From contig QIKE01000042.1 of NCBI GenBank assembly GCA_003232915.1, positions 1 through 32,761 of the forward strand: a DNA stretch of 32,761 bases. Reading direction: 5' to 3'. The position numbers and the translations under genes were made by a program. The notes under the pieces are model-generated. The model searched no databases. It worked only from the letters and a program-made list of their open reading frames with translations, and was not told the origin of the DNA. Below, piece after piece: positions 17,846-27,370 of the stretch (within the stretch, counting starts at the first letter, position 1; every line of letters begins with the position of its first letter). The DNA comes from Bacteroidota bacterium. Lineage in GTDB: Bacteria; Bacteroidota; Bacteroidia; Bacteroidales; F082.

Positions 17846-19684
17846 ATGAGAAGATATTTTATTGCTGTATTAATAATTGCCGGCTTAATGCCTGCCGTTT
17901 CACAAGGCGAGATTACCGACTCTGTGAAAAATGATACCGATGCACTACCACTTGCCATCGACAGTGCTGGATTTAAGCCCGACAGCATTGCACTACTCAA
18001 AGACACATCTACCATAGATATCACATCTATTAGCGGTTTGGAAGACAGTCTGAATCCTGACCTTGATTCAAGTTTTTGGGCACTACAAAACACCCTTCCG
18101 CAAACCGTCAACTTCAATGGCAACCTTTTGGTTAAAGACTCGAAAGCTATGCAAACACTTGATAGCTTGACAAGAGTGAAATTTTACAACAATAACTTTT
18201 TCCATTTCGATAGCATTTTGCCAAATAACAAGCATTTTGTTTCTGGCAAAATTCCCGATTATCCCGATTCGGTTTATCAAAAACGGATAGCCAAACTCAA
18301 CGCTCAAACCCCCATCGAATTGGTTTACAACAAACAGGTAAAAGCTTTTATTAATCTTTATGCTAACAAAAGGCGAAAGCTAACCGAAAAGGTAATGGGA
18401 CTTTCGGAACTATATTTTCCAATGATTGAAGAGCAATTGGACAAATACGATATTCCACTGGAGATAAAATATCTTCCTATTGTCGAATCGGCGCTCAATC
18501 CGGCAGCAGGTTCCAACAAAGGGGCCAAAGGCTTGTGGCAATTTATGTACGGTACTGGAAAAGTTTACGGATTAAAAGTAACTTCGCTTGTCGACGATCG
18601 TTACGATCCTTACAAGTCCACCGTTGCCGCTTGTCAGCATCTAAGAGATCTTTATGATATTTATGGCGATTGGTCGCTGGTTTTAGCAGCCTATAATTCT
18701 GGAGCCGGCAACGTAAACCGTGCAATCAGGCGGGCAGGCGGTACAAAAAATTATTGGGCTATTTGGCCTTTTTTATCTCGTGAAACCCGCGGCTATGTTC
18801 CCGCTTTTATTGCAGTAAATTATATTATGAATTATCCGGCCGAGCACAATCTTTACCCTATGCACCCTGGATTGTTCTTCTACAATATCGACACCGTTAC
18901 GGTAAACGATGCATTATCGTTCGACCAAATGAACGAAATGCTCGGTATTCCCAAAGACGAACTACGTTTTTTGAATCCGCAATACAAAAAAGGAATTATC
19001 CCTGCCGTCGATGGCAAAAAATATATACTAAGACTTCCGAAGCAATATATTGCTGATTTTATCAACAACGAAAAAGCTCTGTATGCATACAAAACCAAAA
19101 AAGGTATTGAAAGGGACAAAATTCTGGCCGAGATAAAAAAAGCCAAAAGTCGTAACATACACATTGTCCGTTCTGGCGAAAGTCTGGGATTGATAGCAAG
19201 ACATTTCCATGTATATGTAAGCCAGATCAAGCGTTGGAACCGTTTGCGAAGTTCACGAATTTATATTGGGCAAAAACTAATAGTTTACAGTTTGGGTAGT
19301 AATCGCTATTATGCAAAAAAATCGCTACCACTTTCGCGTTCACGTACAAAAAGCCTGCACACTATACGTGCAGGCGAAAATCTCGGACTTTTAGCCAAAC
19401 GCTACAAATGTAGTGTAACCGATTTGAAAGAATGGAACAACCTGCGAAGCTCGCTTATACATCCCGGACAAAAGCTATATGTTTACGAACCAAAAAAAAA
19501 TTCGAAAAATACAATTAAAAAAGGAAAATATGTTTATCACATTATAAAAAAAGGAGATACGCTTTGGGATATTGCCAAAGAGTATGATGGCGTTACAGTG
19601 GAACAAATAAAAAGGCTAAACCATATTAGAAACTCACATCACCTGAAGCCGGGACAAAGAATAAAAATTGCTTCATTGAGTTAA
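17846..19684 (+). CDS. mltD: Membrane-bound lytic murein transglycosylase D-like, SLT + three LysM
   Basis: 612 aa. A signal peptide ([19 protein letters not shown]) is followed by a variable region. The SLT domain lies at about residues 180-330, with catalytic E214 in [14 protein letters not shown], then [15 protein letters not shown] and [14 protein letters not shown]. Three LysM peptidoglycan-binding domains occupy the C-terminus ([42 protein letters not shown]). It cleaves glycan strands non-hydrolytically to 1,6-anhydro products. MltD-DUF4837 adjacency, as here, fits an envelope role. All key residues are intact. Confidence 0.93.
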   Translation: MRRYFIAVLIIAGLMPAVSQGEITDSVKNDTDALPLAIDSAGFKPDSIALLKDTSTIDITSISGLEDSLNPDLDSSFWALQNTLPQTVNFNGNLLVKDSKAMQTLDSLTRVKFYNNNFFHFDSILPNNKHFVSGKIPDYPDSVYQKRIAKLNAQTPIELVYNKQVKAFINLYANKRRKLTEKVMGLSELYFPMIEEQLDKYDIPLEIKYLPIVESALNPAAGSNKGAKGLWQFMYGTGKVYGLKVTSLVDDRYDPYKSTVAACQHLRDLYDIYGDWSLVLAAYNSGAGNVNRAIRRAGGTKNYWAIWPFLSRETRGYVPAFIAVNYIMNYPAEHNLYPMHPGLFFYNIDTVTVNDALSFDQMNEMLGIPKDELRFLNPQYKKGIIPAVDGKKYILRLPKQYIADFINNEKALYAYKTKKGIERDKILAEIKKAKSRNIHIVRSGESLGLIARHFHVYVSQIKRWNRLRSSRIYIGQKLIVYSLGSNRYYAKKSLPLSRSRTKSLHTIRAGENLGLLAKRYKCSVTDLKEWNNLRSSLIHPGQKLYVYEPKKNSKNTIKKGKYVYHIIKKGDTLWDIAKEYDGVTVEQIKRLNHIRNSHHLKPGQRIKIASLS

Positions 19685-19816
19685 GAAGCTAAGTGTTAAA
19701 CGTTTTTACTCCTTCCCGATTCGTTAAGTCTATTAAAATATTAATCGACCATTAACAAACTTTACGGCTTTTGTTAGATAATATTTGTTACTTTGTAGCG
19801 TTATTTTAAAAATATT

Positions 19817-20827
19817 ATGCTTATGAAACGCTATATTTTAATGCCTATATTACTCGTTATTTTTAGTGAATTTTTATTGAGTTCGTGTAGCGAAAGGCCG
19901 GAAGATAATACCAAACCACACTCCATTGGCAACACTTCCGAAATAATGGTGGTGGTTCAAAACGAAAGCCAATGGGAAAACCAAATCGGTAAAGCCATAC
20001 GTAACTATTTTGGTGCCTACCAATACGGCTTGCCACAAGCCGAACCTATTTATAAACTGTCGCATGTAAAAGCTAGCAGTTTTAACAATTTGTTTCAAAA
20101 GTATAGGAATATCCTTATTATTGATATCGACAAAAATGCAAAAATCTCAAAAGTGATAAAAAGTAGAGATTACTGGGCTCATCCTCAGCGTATTTTCAAA
20201 ATTATCAGTCCTTCCACAGCCGATTTTGTAAAAATATTTAACAAAAACGCTCCTATGATGATGCAAAAATTCAATGAAACTGAGCGTGCCCGTATTCTAT
20301 CTATTTTAAGACCCGAGAACGACTTGAAGATAATAGAGAAAGTAATAAAACAATTCGGCCTTAAAATGGTGGTACCACAAGGATTTTACGTAGCCAAAAT
20401 TCAACCTGGTTTTATGTGGATAAGAAAACAGGCTATTTCATACAATCAAGGACTTATGTTTTTTTCGGTGCCTTATAAAGATACCTTACAGTTTTCACTG
20501 AATAGCATTATGGCACGCACCGACGAATATCTGAAAAAATATATACCGGGTCCTACGGAAGGTTCATATATGACTACCGACCACAAGTTTGTGTTGCCCA
20601 AAGCCGATGTAGTTATAGATTTCCCTCTTGGCTACACCGTTGAAATCAGAGGCCTGTGGCGTGTTGAACACGATTTTATGGGAGGCCCGTTTGTGAGCTA
20701 TACTTTTGTTGACAAACGGAAAAACGAAATCGTTACCATTTTCGGTTATGTTTATCAACCGAGCAAAAACAAGCGCGACCTTTTGCTGCAAGTCGAGTCG
20801 CTCATTTATTCGGCTAAATTTCAATGA
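19817..20827 (+). CDS. DUF4837 family lipoprotein
   Basis: 336 aa. The N-terminus has a signal peptide with a lipobox (FLLSSC), so the mature protein is lipid-anchored. The body matches DUF4837: HSIGNTSEIMVVVQNESQWE near the start, LPQAEPIYKLSHV, RNILIIDID, and IPGPTEGSYMTTD plus RGLWRVEHDFMGGPFVSY towards the end. Function of the family is unknown. It is 132 bp after the transglycosylase and likely envelope-located. Starts at 19817 and 19823 are both possible. Confidence 0.87.
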   Translation: MLMKRYILMPILLVIFSEFLLSSCSERPEDNTKPHSIGNTSEIMVVVQNESQWENQIGKAIRNYFGAYQYGLPQAEPIYKLSHVKASSFNNLFQKYRNILIIDIDKNAKISKVIKSRDYWAHPQRIFKIISPSTADFVKIFNKNAPMMMQKFNETERARILSILRPENDLKIIEKVIKQFGLKMVVPQGFYVAKIQPGFMWIRKQAISYNQGLMFFSVPYKDTLQFSLNSIMARTDEYLKKYIPGPTEGSYMTTDHKFVLPKADVVIDFPLGYTVEIRGLWRVEHDFMGGPFVSYTFVDKRKNEIVTIFGYVYQPSKNKRDLLLQVESLIYSAKFQ

Positions 20828-20850
20828 AACCGTATTGATAAATATTTTTG

Positions 20851-21786
20851 ATGATGTCCCGAAATATTCATTTCATTTTTCCGTATGACGATATTATATC
20901 TAAACGGAAAACTCAACTTTGCATTAGGATAAAACGTTTTATAGCAATTCTTTCTCTCTGCATGTTTTTTTATGGGCTACCTCTTACAGCTCAAAGCCTT
21001 TATCCCGCCGGCCAAAGCAACAACGAAACAGTTTTTTACACAATGAACAAACAAGTAAATCAGTTTGTTCACCGTTTCAATATGGAAGAAGATCAATACG
21101 GAAAAATGTTAGACAGAAAAGATAAACGTTACCACAACAACAACTTACGCAAAAAGTTTCTCCCTTTCTTGTTCGACATACACAACCCGCGAACTTCTGG
21201 AAAATTGAAAAACTATTTTATCGACGACGTTACCAATGCCAAACATCCCGTTTATCTTAATTTTCTTGATAAAAATTGGTATGCTGAAGTATCGACTACT
21301 TTTTTAGACGAAAACGGAAAACCAGTAAATCTGATTCTTTTTCTTACTCTCGAACAGGCGGGACAAGGTTCAAAATGGATTATCAGTAATGTTTACGACA
21401 CCGATTTAAAACATCTTTTTCCAGTTGAATCGACAAAAAAACAGGCCAAATATTTTTTGCATCCCCAAAGTCACGAAATTGATTTTATGAATCTGCACAA
21501 AGCCTTGAATAACCCTGATGATATCGAATATTACGCTTCTACCGGTTTTCGTCCCGATTATCTCAGTTTGTTTTTTTACCTGATGAAAAAACGAAAACTA
21601 AGCTTCAAACAAATCAATGAGGTGAAATTTCATTTTTTTCAGATAAAAAACTGGTATTTCGAACTGAAATATTTCAACCGCAACGAAAACAATTCGGGTT
21701 GGTTAATTTCGAATCTGAAATACCTTAGCGACGACGAAAAAGCAAATCTTATCAAATTTTACCGCTCATGTACAACCGACCTATAA
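20851..21786 (+). CDS. Secreted or anchored protein of unknown function
   Basis: About 311 aa from ATG 20851; ATG 20854 is equally possible, and the track's TTG 20848 is not needed. A hydrophobic segment about 30 residues in (RFIAILSLCMFFYGLPLTAQ) looks like a late signal peptide or anchor. The rest is soluble, rich in Asn, Lys and aromatics (FDIHNPRTSGKL, FLDKNWYAEVSTTFLDENGK, FHFFQIKNWYFELKYFNR), with no motif I recognise. It starts 23 bp after the DUF4837 gene. Its last 19 bp overlap the start of the LRR gene, so the two are probably translationally coupled. Confidence 0.75.
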   Translation: MMSRNIHFIFPYDDIISKRKTQLCIRIKRFIAILSLCMFFYGLPLTAQSLYPAGQSNNETVFYTMNKQVNQFVHRFNMEEDQYGKMLDRKDKRYHNNNLRKKFLPFLFDIHNPRTSGKLKNYFIDDVTNAKHPVYLNFLDKNWYAEVSTTFLDENGKPVNLILFLTLEQAGQGSKWIISNVYDTDLKHLFPVESTKKQAKYFLHPQSHEIDFMNLHKALNNPDDIEYYASTGFRPDYLSLFFYLMKKRKLSFKQINEVKFHFFQIKNWYFELKYFNRNENNSGWLISNLKYLSDDEKANLIKFYRSCTTDL

Positions 21787-24428
21787 TCTTGCTAATGCTT
21801 TTTTTTGTTGTCCGAAGTATTTTTGCCCAAGGTATTCAACCTACAGTGTCGGCAAACGACTTGGAGATGTATGAAAAACAAAGTAAAAATCTGGTGAGTT
21901 ATCTTGAAGATACGTTTAATTTTTTGGGCAATCCCAACGAACCTATTTCCGCAAAAGAAATTATTATCAACGAAAGCTATAACAAAGTTTTCGAAAACGA
22001 CAAAGTACAAATTGAAGACGACCTCGACGAAAACCGCCGAGTACCGCTTTATAAAAATGTGCAGGCTTATATGAAAGACATCATGTTTTTTTATAAAAAA
22101 GTATCGTTTACTTTCGACATTACCAGTGTAGAACAATTGGTGAATCAAGCTGGGCAAATTTATTATAAAGTGAGTTTTAACCGTCGCTTGCAAGGAGTTA
22201 CAGTGAATAACGACACCGTAGATAACCTTCGCATTCGATATATGGAAGTGAACCTCAACGCCACCGCTGACGATTTGAAAATAGCAAGTATTTATACTAC
22301 CAAACCCAACCAAAACGAAAGATTGAGACAGTGGTGGAACGGAATGAGTATTGCTTGGAAAAACTATTTCGGTAAGTCCATAATCGTTTACGACACGTTG
22401 CCTTTCAATATGATACGGATGTTTACCGATAGCACAATTGTAACTCCAGTTTGGAATTCCGTTATAATTACCGATACCATACTGCTTGCCAAGCCCGATA
22501 CTTTGCATACTCAACCCCACCCACTCGCCGCAGACAGCCTTAACGACAGGCAAATTTCTTTAAGAAGTAATGCCGTTTTCGAAAAATTTCCTGACACCCT
22601 CAAAGCTAATGCCACCATTTTGTTTAAGATTTTAAGACATCTTATAAAAATTTCTTCTATCGACATTTCTAACAATTTGATGATAAAAAACCTGCAACCT
22701 TTGAGACAACTCAGCAAATTGCAAACGCTTAATATTTCACATACCCTTATCAACAACATTGCGCCGCTACACAGCTTAAGTAAATTAGAAAAACTTAATC
22801 TTTCGGCTTCGGCAGTTAGCGATTTAAATCCGTTAAAATATATATGGAAATTGCACGAAATCGACTTTTCGCATACCGAAATTAAGGATATTGCCGTTCT
22901 TGCAGGTTTGAAACAGATAGAAATCCTAAAAATGGATAGCAACGAAATACCGGAGATTGTTCCAGTAAACCATCACAAAAATCTGCGATTGTTGCAAGCT
23001 GCCAATTGTCATATTACCTCCATCGACAGCATTAGCGCGCTTCCATCGTTAACCCGTCTCGACCTTCATGGAAACCCCTTGCAACAAATTGATTCGTTGC
23101 GGAAACTTACTGCTATACAGCAGCTTAATCTTGATAGTACAGCGGTTTCAGATTTGAAACCACTTGCGGAACTGCACAATTTGAGTGTATTGCAAATCAA
23201 CAATACCGCTGTTGCCGATCTGTCGCCCATAGAAAATCTTGAAAAGCTAAAGGTGGTATATTGCGACAATAGCTTGGTAACACAAGCCGAAGCCGACCGG
23301 TTTATGACCGTAAACCCATCAATTCTTGTGGTTTACAATTCGGCAAAACTCGAAAAATGGTGGACAAAATTGTCTGCCCGATGGAAAACGGTTTTTAAAC
23401 AAAACATCTCAAAACCCAAAAAGCCAACAAAAGAAGAACTGCATAAACTCATTAATGTAACTTCTTTGAATTTATCACCATATCCTGAAATCAAAAATTT
23501 AAAACCCCTTAAAATACTTTACAGGCTCGACGAGCTAAATATTAGCGGCACGGCCGTTTCGGATATTGACGCTCTTGCTTCTTTAAGTCAGCTTAACATT
23601 TTGAAGATGAACTTTACAAAGGTTTCGAGCCTTTTCCCATTATCGAAACTACATAATTTGAAACGGTTAAGTTGTAATAATACCGGCGTTTCCGATTTGC
23701 TTCCCCTATCGGGAAATAAAAGGCTAAACACGGTATTTTGCGATGACGCAAAAGTGAAACCCCAAACCGTAGATGCCTTACTCGACAATCTGCCCGAATG
23801 CCTTGTGGTTTTTGAAACCGAAAATTTGCGCATTTGGTGGAATAATATAGATACTACCTGGCAAAAAGCTTTCAGAAAAATACTTGAGACAGAAGAACAA
23901 CCAACCACACAATCACTACATCGCCTTGCGGAAAAAACGATTTTGCAAATTAAAAACATGCCCAAAATTGATGATCTCGAAGCTCTGAGTGTGTTTTTCC
24001 GACTTCGTAAACTTTCACTGGAAAACGTTGGTGTTACTGATATTGCACCACTCGTTTCGCTACCAGAACTGTTAGAACTGAGCATTACAAATTGCTCCCT
24101 TGCCGACCTTACGGGAATTGAAAAATTAACACAACTGCAATCGCTTACGCTAAGTAACACGGCCATCAACGATATTTATTTGCTTGCCAACCTGAAACAA
24201 TTAAAGAAACTTGACATTTCGGGTACGCGAATAAAAAATTTGAAATACATACGCAATTTAACAGGCTTGGAAACTTTAATTATCAACAATACTAGGGTTA
24301 AAAGTTTGAAATTCATCATGCCTTTTCAAAATCTCAAACTCTTGAAATGCTACAACACATCACTTACGGCAAAAAGAGTGAAAGAATTTAAGCAAAAACA
24401 TCCACAAACAAAGGTTGTTTTTTATTAA
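21768..24428 (+). CDS. Secreted leucine-rich repeat protein with three WW-helix/LRR modules
   Basis: 886 aa. Signal peptide MYNRPIILLMLFFVVRSIFAQ. Residues about 25-185 form an N-terminal domain that I recall from other Bacteroidetes secreted proteins (YLEDTFNFLGNPNEPIS, ENDKVQIEDDLDENRRVP, MEVNLNATADDLKIASIYTT). A motif LxxWWxxxSxxWKxxFxK then occurs three times, starting about W189, W531 and W690. Each is followed by SDS22-like 21-22-residue LRRs (LxxLxxLxISxTxVSDIxPL) and closed by a cap like VVYCDNSLVTQAEADRF...P..LVVY. The final cap ends the protein. There is no enzymatic motif, so a binding role at the cell surface or periplasm is likely. It overlaps the upstream gene by 19 bp. There is no T9SS domain. 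Confidence 0.88.
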   Translation: MYNRPIILLMLFFVVRSIFAQGIQPTVSANDLEMYEKQSKNLVSYLEDTFNFLGNPNEPISAKEIIINESYNKVFENDKVQIEDDLDENRRVPLYKNVQAYMKDIMFFYKKVSFTFDITSVEQLVNQAGQIYYKVSFNRRLQGVTVNNDTVDNLRIRYMEVNLNATADDLKIASIYTTKPNQNERLRQWWNGMSIAWKNYFGKSIIVYDTLPFNMIRMFTDSTIVTPVWNSVIITDTILLAKPDTLHTQPHPLAADSLNDRQISLRSNAVFEKFPDTLKANATILFKILRHLIKISSIDISNNLMIKNLQPLRQLSKLQTLNISHTLINNIAPLHSLSKLEKLNLSASAVSDLNPLKYIWKLHEIDFSHTEIKDIAVLAGLKQIEILKMDSNEIPEIVPVNHHKNLRLLQAANCHITSIDSISALPSLTRLDLHGNPLQQIDSLRKLTAIQQLNLDSTAVSDLKPLAELHNLSVLQINNTAVADLSPIENLEKLKVVYCDNSLVTQAEADRFMTVNPSILVVYNSAKLEKWWTKLSARWKTVFKQNISKPKKPTKEELHKLINVTSLNLSPYPEIKNLKPLKILYRLDELNISGTAVSDIDALASLSQLNILKMNFTKVSSLFPLSKLHNLKRLSCNNTGVSDLLPLSGNKRLNTVFCDDAKVKPQTVDALLDNLPECLVVFETENLRIWWNNIDTTWQKAFRKILETEEQPTTQSLHRLAEKTILQIKNMPKIDDLEALSVFFRLRKLSLENVGVTDIAPLVSLPELLELSITNCSLADLTGIEKLTQLQSLTLSNTAINDIYLLANLKQLKKLDISGTRIKNLKYIRNLTGLETLIINNTRVKSLKFIMPFQNLKLLKCYNTSLTAKRVKEFKQKHPQTKVVFY

Positions 24429-24532
24429 TGGAAAGATCAACTTTTAACGGATTTTGAAATGATTTTTATTAAGACAAAAGCAACATTTGGTGCTTTTGGT
24501 ATTCTTTACTTTCCAAACTCCAACAAAAGGAG

Positions 24533-26002
24533 TTATTTTGTAAAACTCCACTTAGGACCTTCTTTGGTGTCTTTTACAACAATGTGTATATTAGCGAGTT
24601 CATTGCGGATATGATCGGCAGTCTCAAAATCTTTTTTAATTTTTGCTTCCTTGCGAATGTTCAAAATGGTTTGCATCAGATTGACAACTATCTCGCTGTT
24701 GTCGGTCTGTTCTACATTTTGTAAACCGAGTATGTCGAACAAAAAAGTTTTCAAAAAATATTTCAAAAAATAGACATCCTCTTTTGTAAGTTTTTGTTGC
24801 CGGATATTTACTTGATTGATAATTTTGGAGAGTTCAAATAAATGTGCGATAGCAACGGGTGTGTTAAAATCGTCGTCAAGAGCTTCGTAACATTTTTGTT
24901 CAAAAACTTTTACATCAACAGTTGCGTTATCTGCAACAGGTAATTCGTTGAGTAAGTGGTAAGCATCGAACAAACGTGCCATTCCTTTTTCGGCAGCTTT
25001 TAAAGCATCGTTTGAAAAGTCGAGAGTACTCCGATAATGTGCTTGTAAAATAAAAAAGCGGATAGTCATCGGGTTGTAAGCTTGGGTGAGCAATGCATGA
25101 GTACCATTGAATACTTCGTAGAGAGTAATAAAATTGCACAGCGACTTACCCATTTTCTGCCCGTTGATGGTAATCATATTGTTGTGCATCCAATATTTCA
25201 CTGGGTCGTGGCTGCTGGCAGCATTGGCTTGAGCTATTTCCGATTCGTGGTGAGGGAAAAGTAAATCCATACCACCGCCATGAATATCAAAAGTATCGCC
25301 GAGGTATTTGCGTCCCATAGCCGAGCATTCCAAATGCCAACCCGGAAAGCCCTCACTCCAAGGCGAAGGCCAATGCATAATATGTTTGGGATCGGCTTTT
25401 TTCCAAAGGGCAAAATCAAAAGAACTTTTCTTTTCCACTTGTCCGGCCAACTCACGAGTGTTTTGTTTCAGCTCTTCAATACGTCGTCCGGAAAGCTTGC
25501 CGTAATTGTATTTTTTGTTGTACTTTACCACATCAAAATATAACGAGCCGTTTGACTGGTATGCATAGCCGTTTTTCACAATTTTTTTTATCAACTCTAT
25601 TTGCTCAATAATATGTCCCGAAGCAGTAGGCTCAATGCTCGGATGCAACACATTTAGGGCATCCATATTTTGATGATACCGATCGGTAAAATATTTCACA
25701 ACTTCCATAGGTTCTAATTGCTCAATGCGGGCTTTTTTTTGAATTTTGTCTTCCCCGTCGTCGGCATCGTTTTCCAGATGACCTACGTCGGTAATATTAC
25801 GTACATACCGCACTTTGTATCCGAGATGCTTCAAGTAGCGGAAAACAATATCGAAGCTGACGGCAGGACGGGCGTGCCCTAAATGGGCATCGCCGTAAAC
25901 CGTTGGCCCGCAAACATACATTCCCACATGTGGTGGCGCTATGGGTTCGAAAAGTTCTTTTTTCCGCATCAGCGTATTATAAATATGAAGTTGATGTTCC
26001 AT
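24533..26002 (-). CDS. cysS: Cysteinyl-tRNA synthetase
   Basis: 489 aa, normal length, starting [11 protein letters not shown]. The track's start seven codons earlier (26023) overlaps the -7 promoter box, so 26002 is preferred. Class I signature HLGHAR (HIGH) is in [12 protein letters not shown]. The zinc site is CGPTVYG with [10 protein letters not shown] and FPHHESE. The KMSKS loop reads KMGKS ([11 protein letters not shown]). It charges tRNA-Cys. It is convergent with the LRR gene (104-bp gap, no clear terminator) and divergent from the crotonase gene. Confidence 0.97.
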   Translation of the reverse strand: MEHQLHIYNTLMRKKELFEPIAPPHVGMYVCGPTVYGDAHLGHARPAVSFDIVFRYLKHLGYKVRYVRNITDVGHLENDADDGEDKIQKKARIEQLEPMEVVKYFTDRYHQNMDALNVLHPSIEPTASGHIIEQIELIKKIVKNGYAYQSNGSLYFDVVKYNKKYNYGKLSGRRIEELKQNTRELAGQVEKKSSFDFALWKKADPKHIMHWPSPWSEGFPGWHLECSAMGRKYLGDTFDIHGGGMDLLFPHHESEIAQANAASSHDPVKYWMHNNMITINGQKMGKSLCNFITLYEVFNGTHALLTQAYNPMTIRFFILQAHYRSTLDFSNDALKAAEKGMARLFDAYHLLNELPVADNATVDVKVFEQKCYEALDDDFNTPVAIAHLFELSKIINQVNIRQQKLTKEDVYFLKYFLKTFLFDILGLQNVEQTDNSEIVVNLMQTILNIRKEAKIKKDFETADHIRNELANIHIVVKDTKEGPKWSFTK

Positions 26003-26020
26003 CGCAACAATATTTGGCTG

Positions 26021-26028
26021 CAAAATTA
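26021..26028 (-). promoter_or_regulatory. -7 box for cysS
   Basis: The minus strand reads TAATTTTG, 18 bp upstream of ATG 26002. Its position inside the longer ORF supports the shorter start. The -33 element is weak. Confidence 0.55.
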
Positions 26029-26315
26029 CTAAAGCTATGGAAATAAAAATACTTAGCTATTCTATTGGTAAGATAATATTTTTCAATAATTTTTCAGGCA
26101 TCGTTTATAATCATGTGTTTATTTAAAACATAAGCTGTTACACAACTGAGATGTTTAATGCAAATGGTAAGAAAACAACGCTTGTTGCTAATAAACGAAT
26201 ATTTTTAATTCGAGTTATATTTCATTATTGGTCTGTTAAATTACAATTTTTGTTAATCCTAACAATATAAACACGATTTTTTCCTAAATTTGGGCTTCTT
26301 TTTTAAATTAAAAAA
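26029..26315. promoter_or_regulatory. Divergent intergenic region with crotonase -7 box
   Basis: About 290 bp without a gene. A plus-strand TAAATTTG (26285-26292) lies 23 bp upstream of the crotonase ATG and fits TAnnTTTG. No TTTG is at the expected -33 distance. I see no riboswitch or T-box-like structure for cysS. Confidence 0.45.
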
Positions 26316-27089
26316 ATGGAATATAATATTTTAAAAACAGACTTATCTTTCGGAGTGCTAACAGTAACCATTAACCGGATAAAAGCGATGAATGCCTTGA
26401 ATACTCGTTTTTTCATAGAAATGGACAGCCTTGTTGGCGAAATCAAAGAAAATAAGGAAGTTAAAATAATGATTATCACAGGCGAAGACAAATCTTTTGT
26501 GGCAGGCGCCGACATTGCCGAAATGGTAAACAAAAATTGTGAAGAGGGTACTGCCTTTTCGCGTATGGGACAAAACACCTTCCGCAGTCTGGAGTTACTT
26601 AACATTCCTGTAATTGCCGCCGTAAACGGGTTTGCCCTCGGCGGCGGCATGGAACTGACGATGGCTTGCGATTTCCGCATAGCAAGTACAAAAGCCAAAT
26701 TCGGACAACCCGAGGTCGGTCTCGGACTAATACCAGGCTATGCGGGCACACAGCGCCTCTCGCGATTAACCGGTCTCGGTAATGCTCTTTACCTACTTAT
26801 GACAACAGATATTATTGATGCCAAAAGCGCCCTTCTTATCGGCCTTGTTCAAAAGGTTGTTGAACCTGAAATGCTGATGGAAGAGGCTCTGAAAATCGCC
26901 AAACAAATTGTTTCCAAAGGACCACAGGCCATAAAAAAAGTAAAACAGGTGGTTCGTAAAGGCTACGAAATGAGCCTTGAAGATGGTGCCGCCCTCGAAG
27001 CGGAACATTTCGGCTCGCTCTTTGGCGACAACAGCGAAGGGCGCGAAGGTATGAAAGCCTTTTTGGAAAAAAGAAAACCGGAATGGTAA
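26316..27089 (+). CDS. Enoyl-CoA hydratase / crotonase
   Basis: 257 aa. Crotonase fold with oxyanion-hole segments SFVAGADIAEM and FALGGGMEL. Both catalytic glutamates of true hydratases are present: E113 in GGGMELT and E133 in GQPEVGLGLIPGYAGTQRL, 20 residues apart as in the family. It hydrates trans-2-enoyl-CoA (e.g. crotonyl-CoA) to 3-hydroxyacyl-CoA. It heads a plus-strand cluster with a 3-hydroxyacyl-CoA dehydrogenase and a thiolase, so it likely works in beta-oxidation or reversed butyrate-type synthesis. Confidence 0.93.
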   Translation: MEYNILKTDLSFGVLTVTINRIKAMNALNTRFFIEMDSLVGEIKENKEVKIMIITGEDKSFVAGADIAEMVNKNCEEGTAFSRMGQNTFRSLELLNIPVIAAVNGFALGGGMELTMACDFRIASTKAKFGQPEVGLGLIPGYAGTQRLSRLTGLGNALYLLMTTDIIDAKSALLIGLVQKVVEPEMLMEEALKIAKQIVSKGPQAIKKVKQVVRKGYEMSLEDGAALEAEHFGSLFGDNSEGREGMKAFLEKRKPEW

Positions 27090-27138
27090 ATATTATACAA
27101 AAAAAACATATTTGAAAATTAACTTTTAACAGAATCCA

Positions 27139-27370
27139 ATGGATATTAATAAAGAAAAATTTGAAATTATTCGTAAAATCATTAAAACTGATGATAAAAA
27201 ACTTATTTCAGCATTTCATTTTTCTATTTTGAAATATAAGACCGGTTTCTCCAATGTCATTGAAAGAATTTTATAATAGAATTGATGAAGGCGAAAAAGA
27301 TGTTGCCAATGGAAATGTAATATCAAAATCTGAAATAATAAAATTTTCTAATAAAATAAAAATAATATGA
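27139..27370 (+). pseudogene. Small antitoxin-like gene, probably frameshifted
   Basis: Two short overlapping frames. 27139-27276 reads MDINKEKFEIIRKIIKTDDKK and so on (45 aa). 27254-27370 reads MSLKEFYNRIDEGEKDVANG, ending FSNKIKII (38 aa). Joined with a shift near 27245-27256 they give an 80-odd-residue protein like those found as antitoxins beside RelE/ParE toxins in Bacteroidetes: an acidic N-terminal helix, then (M)SLxEFYxRIxEGExDxxNGxVIS. No toxin follows. The TGA of the second frame overlaps the ATG of the next gene (atga, 27367-27370), so the short downstream frame may still be translated as a leader. Family assignment is tentative. Confidence 0.5.

Noticed and set aside
21792-22553. 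253-aa minus-strand ORF.
   Set aside because: Antisense shadow of the LRR gene, with no promoter or family resemblance.
26162-26200. Small palindrome CAACGCTTGTTG in the cysS-crotonase gap.
   Set aside because: Only a 4-bp stem; expected by chance in this sequence.
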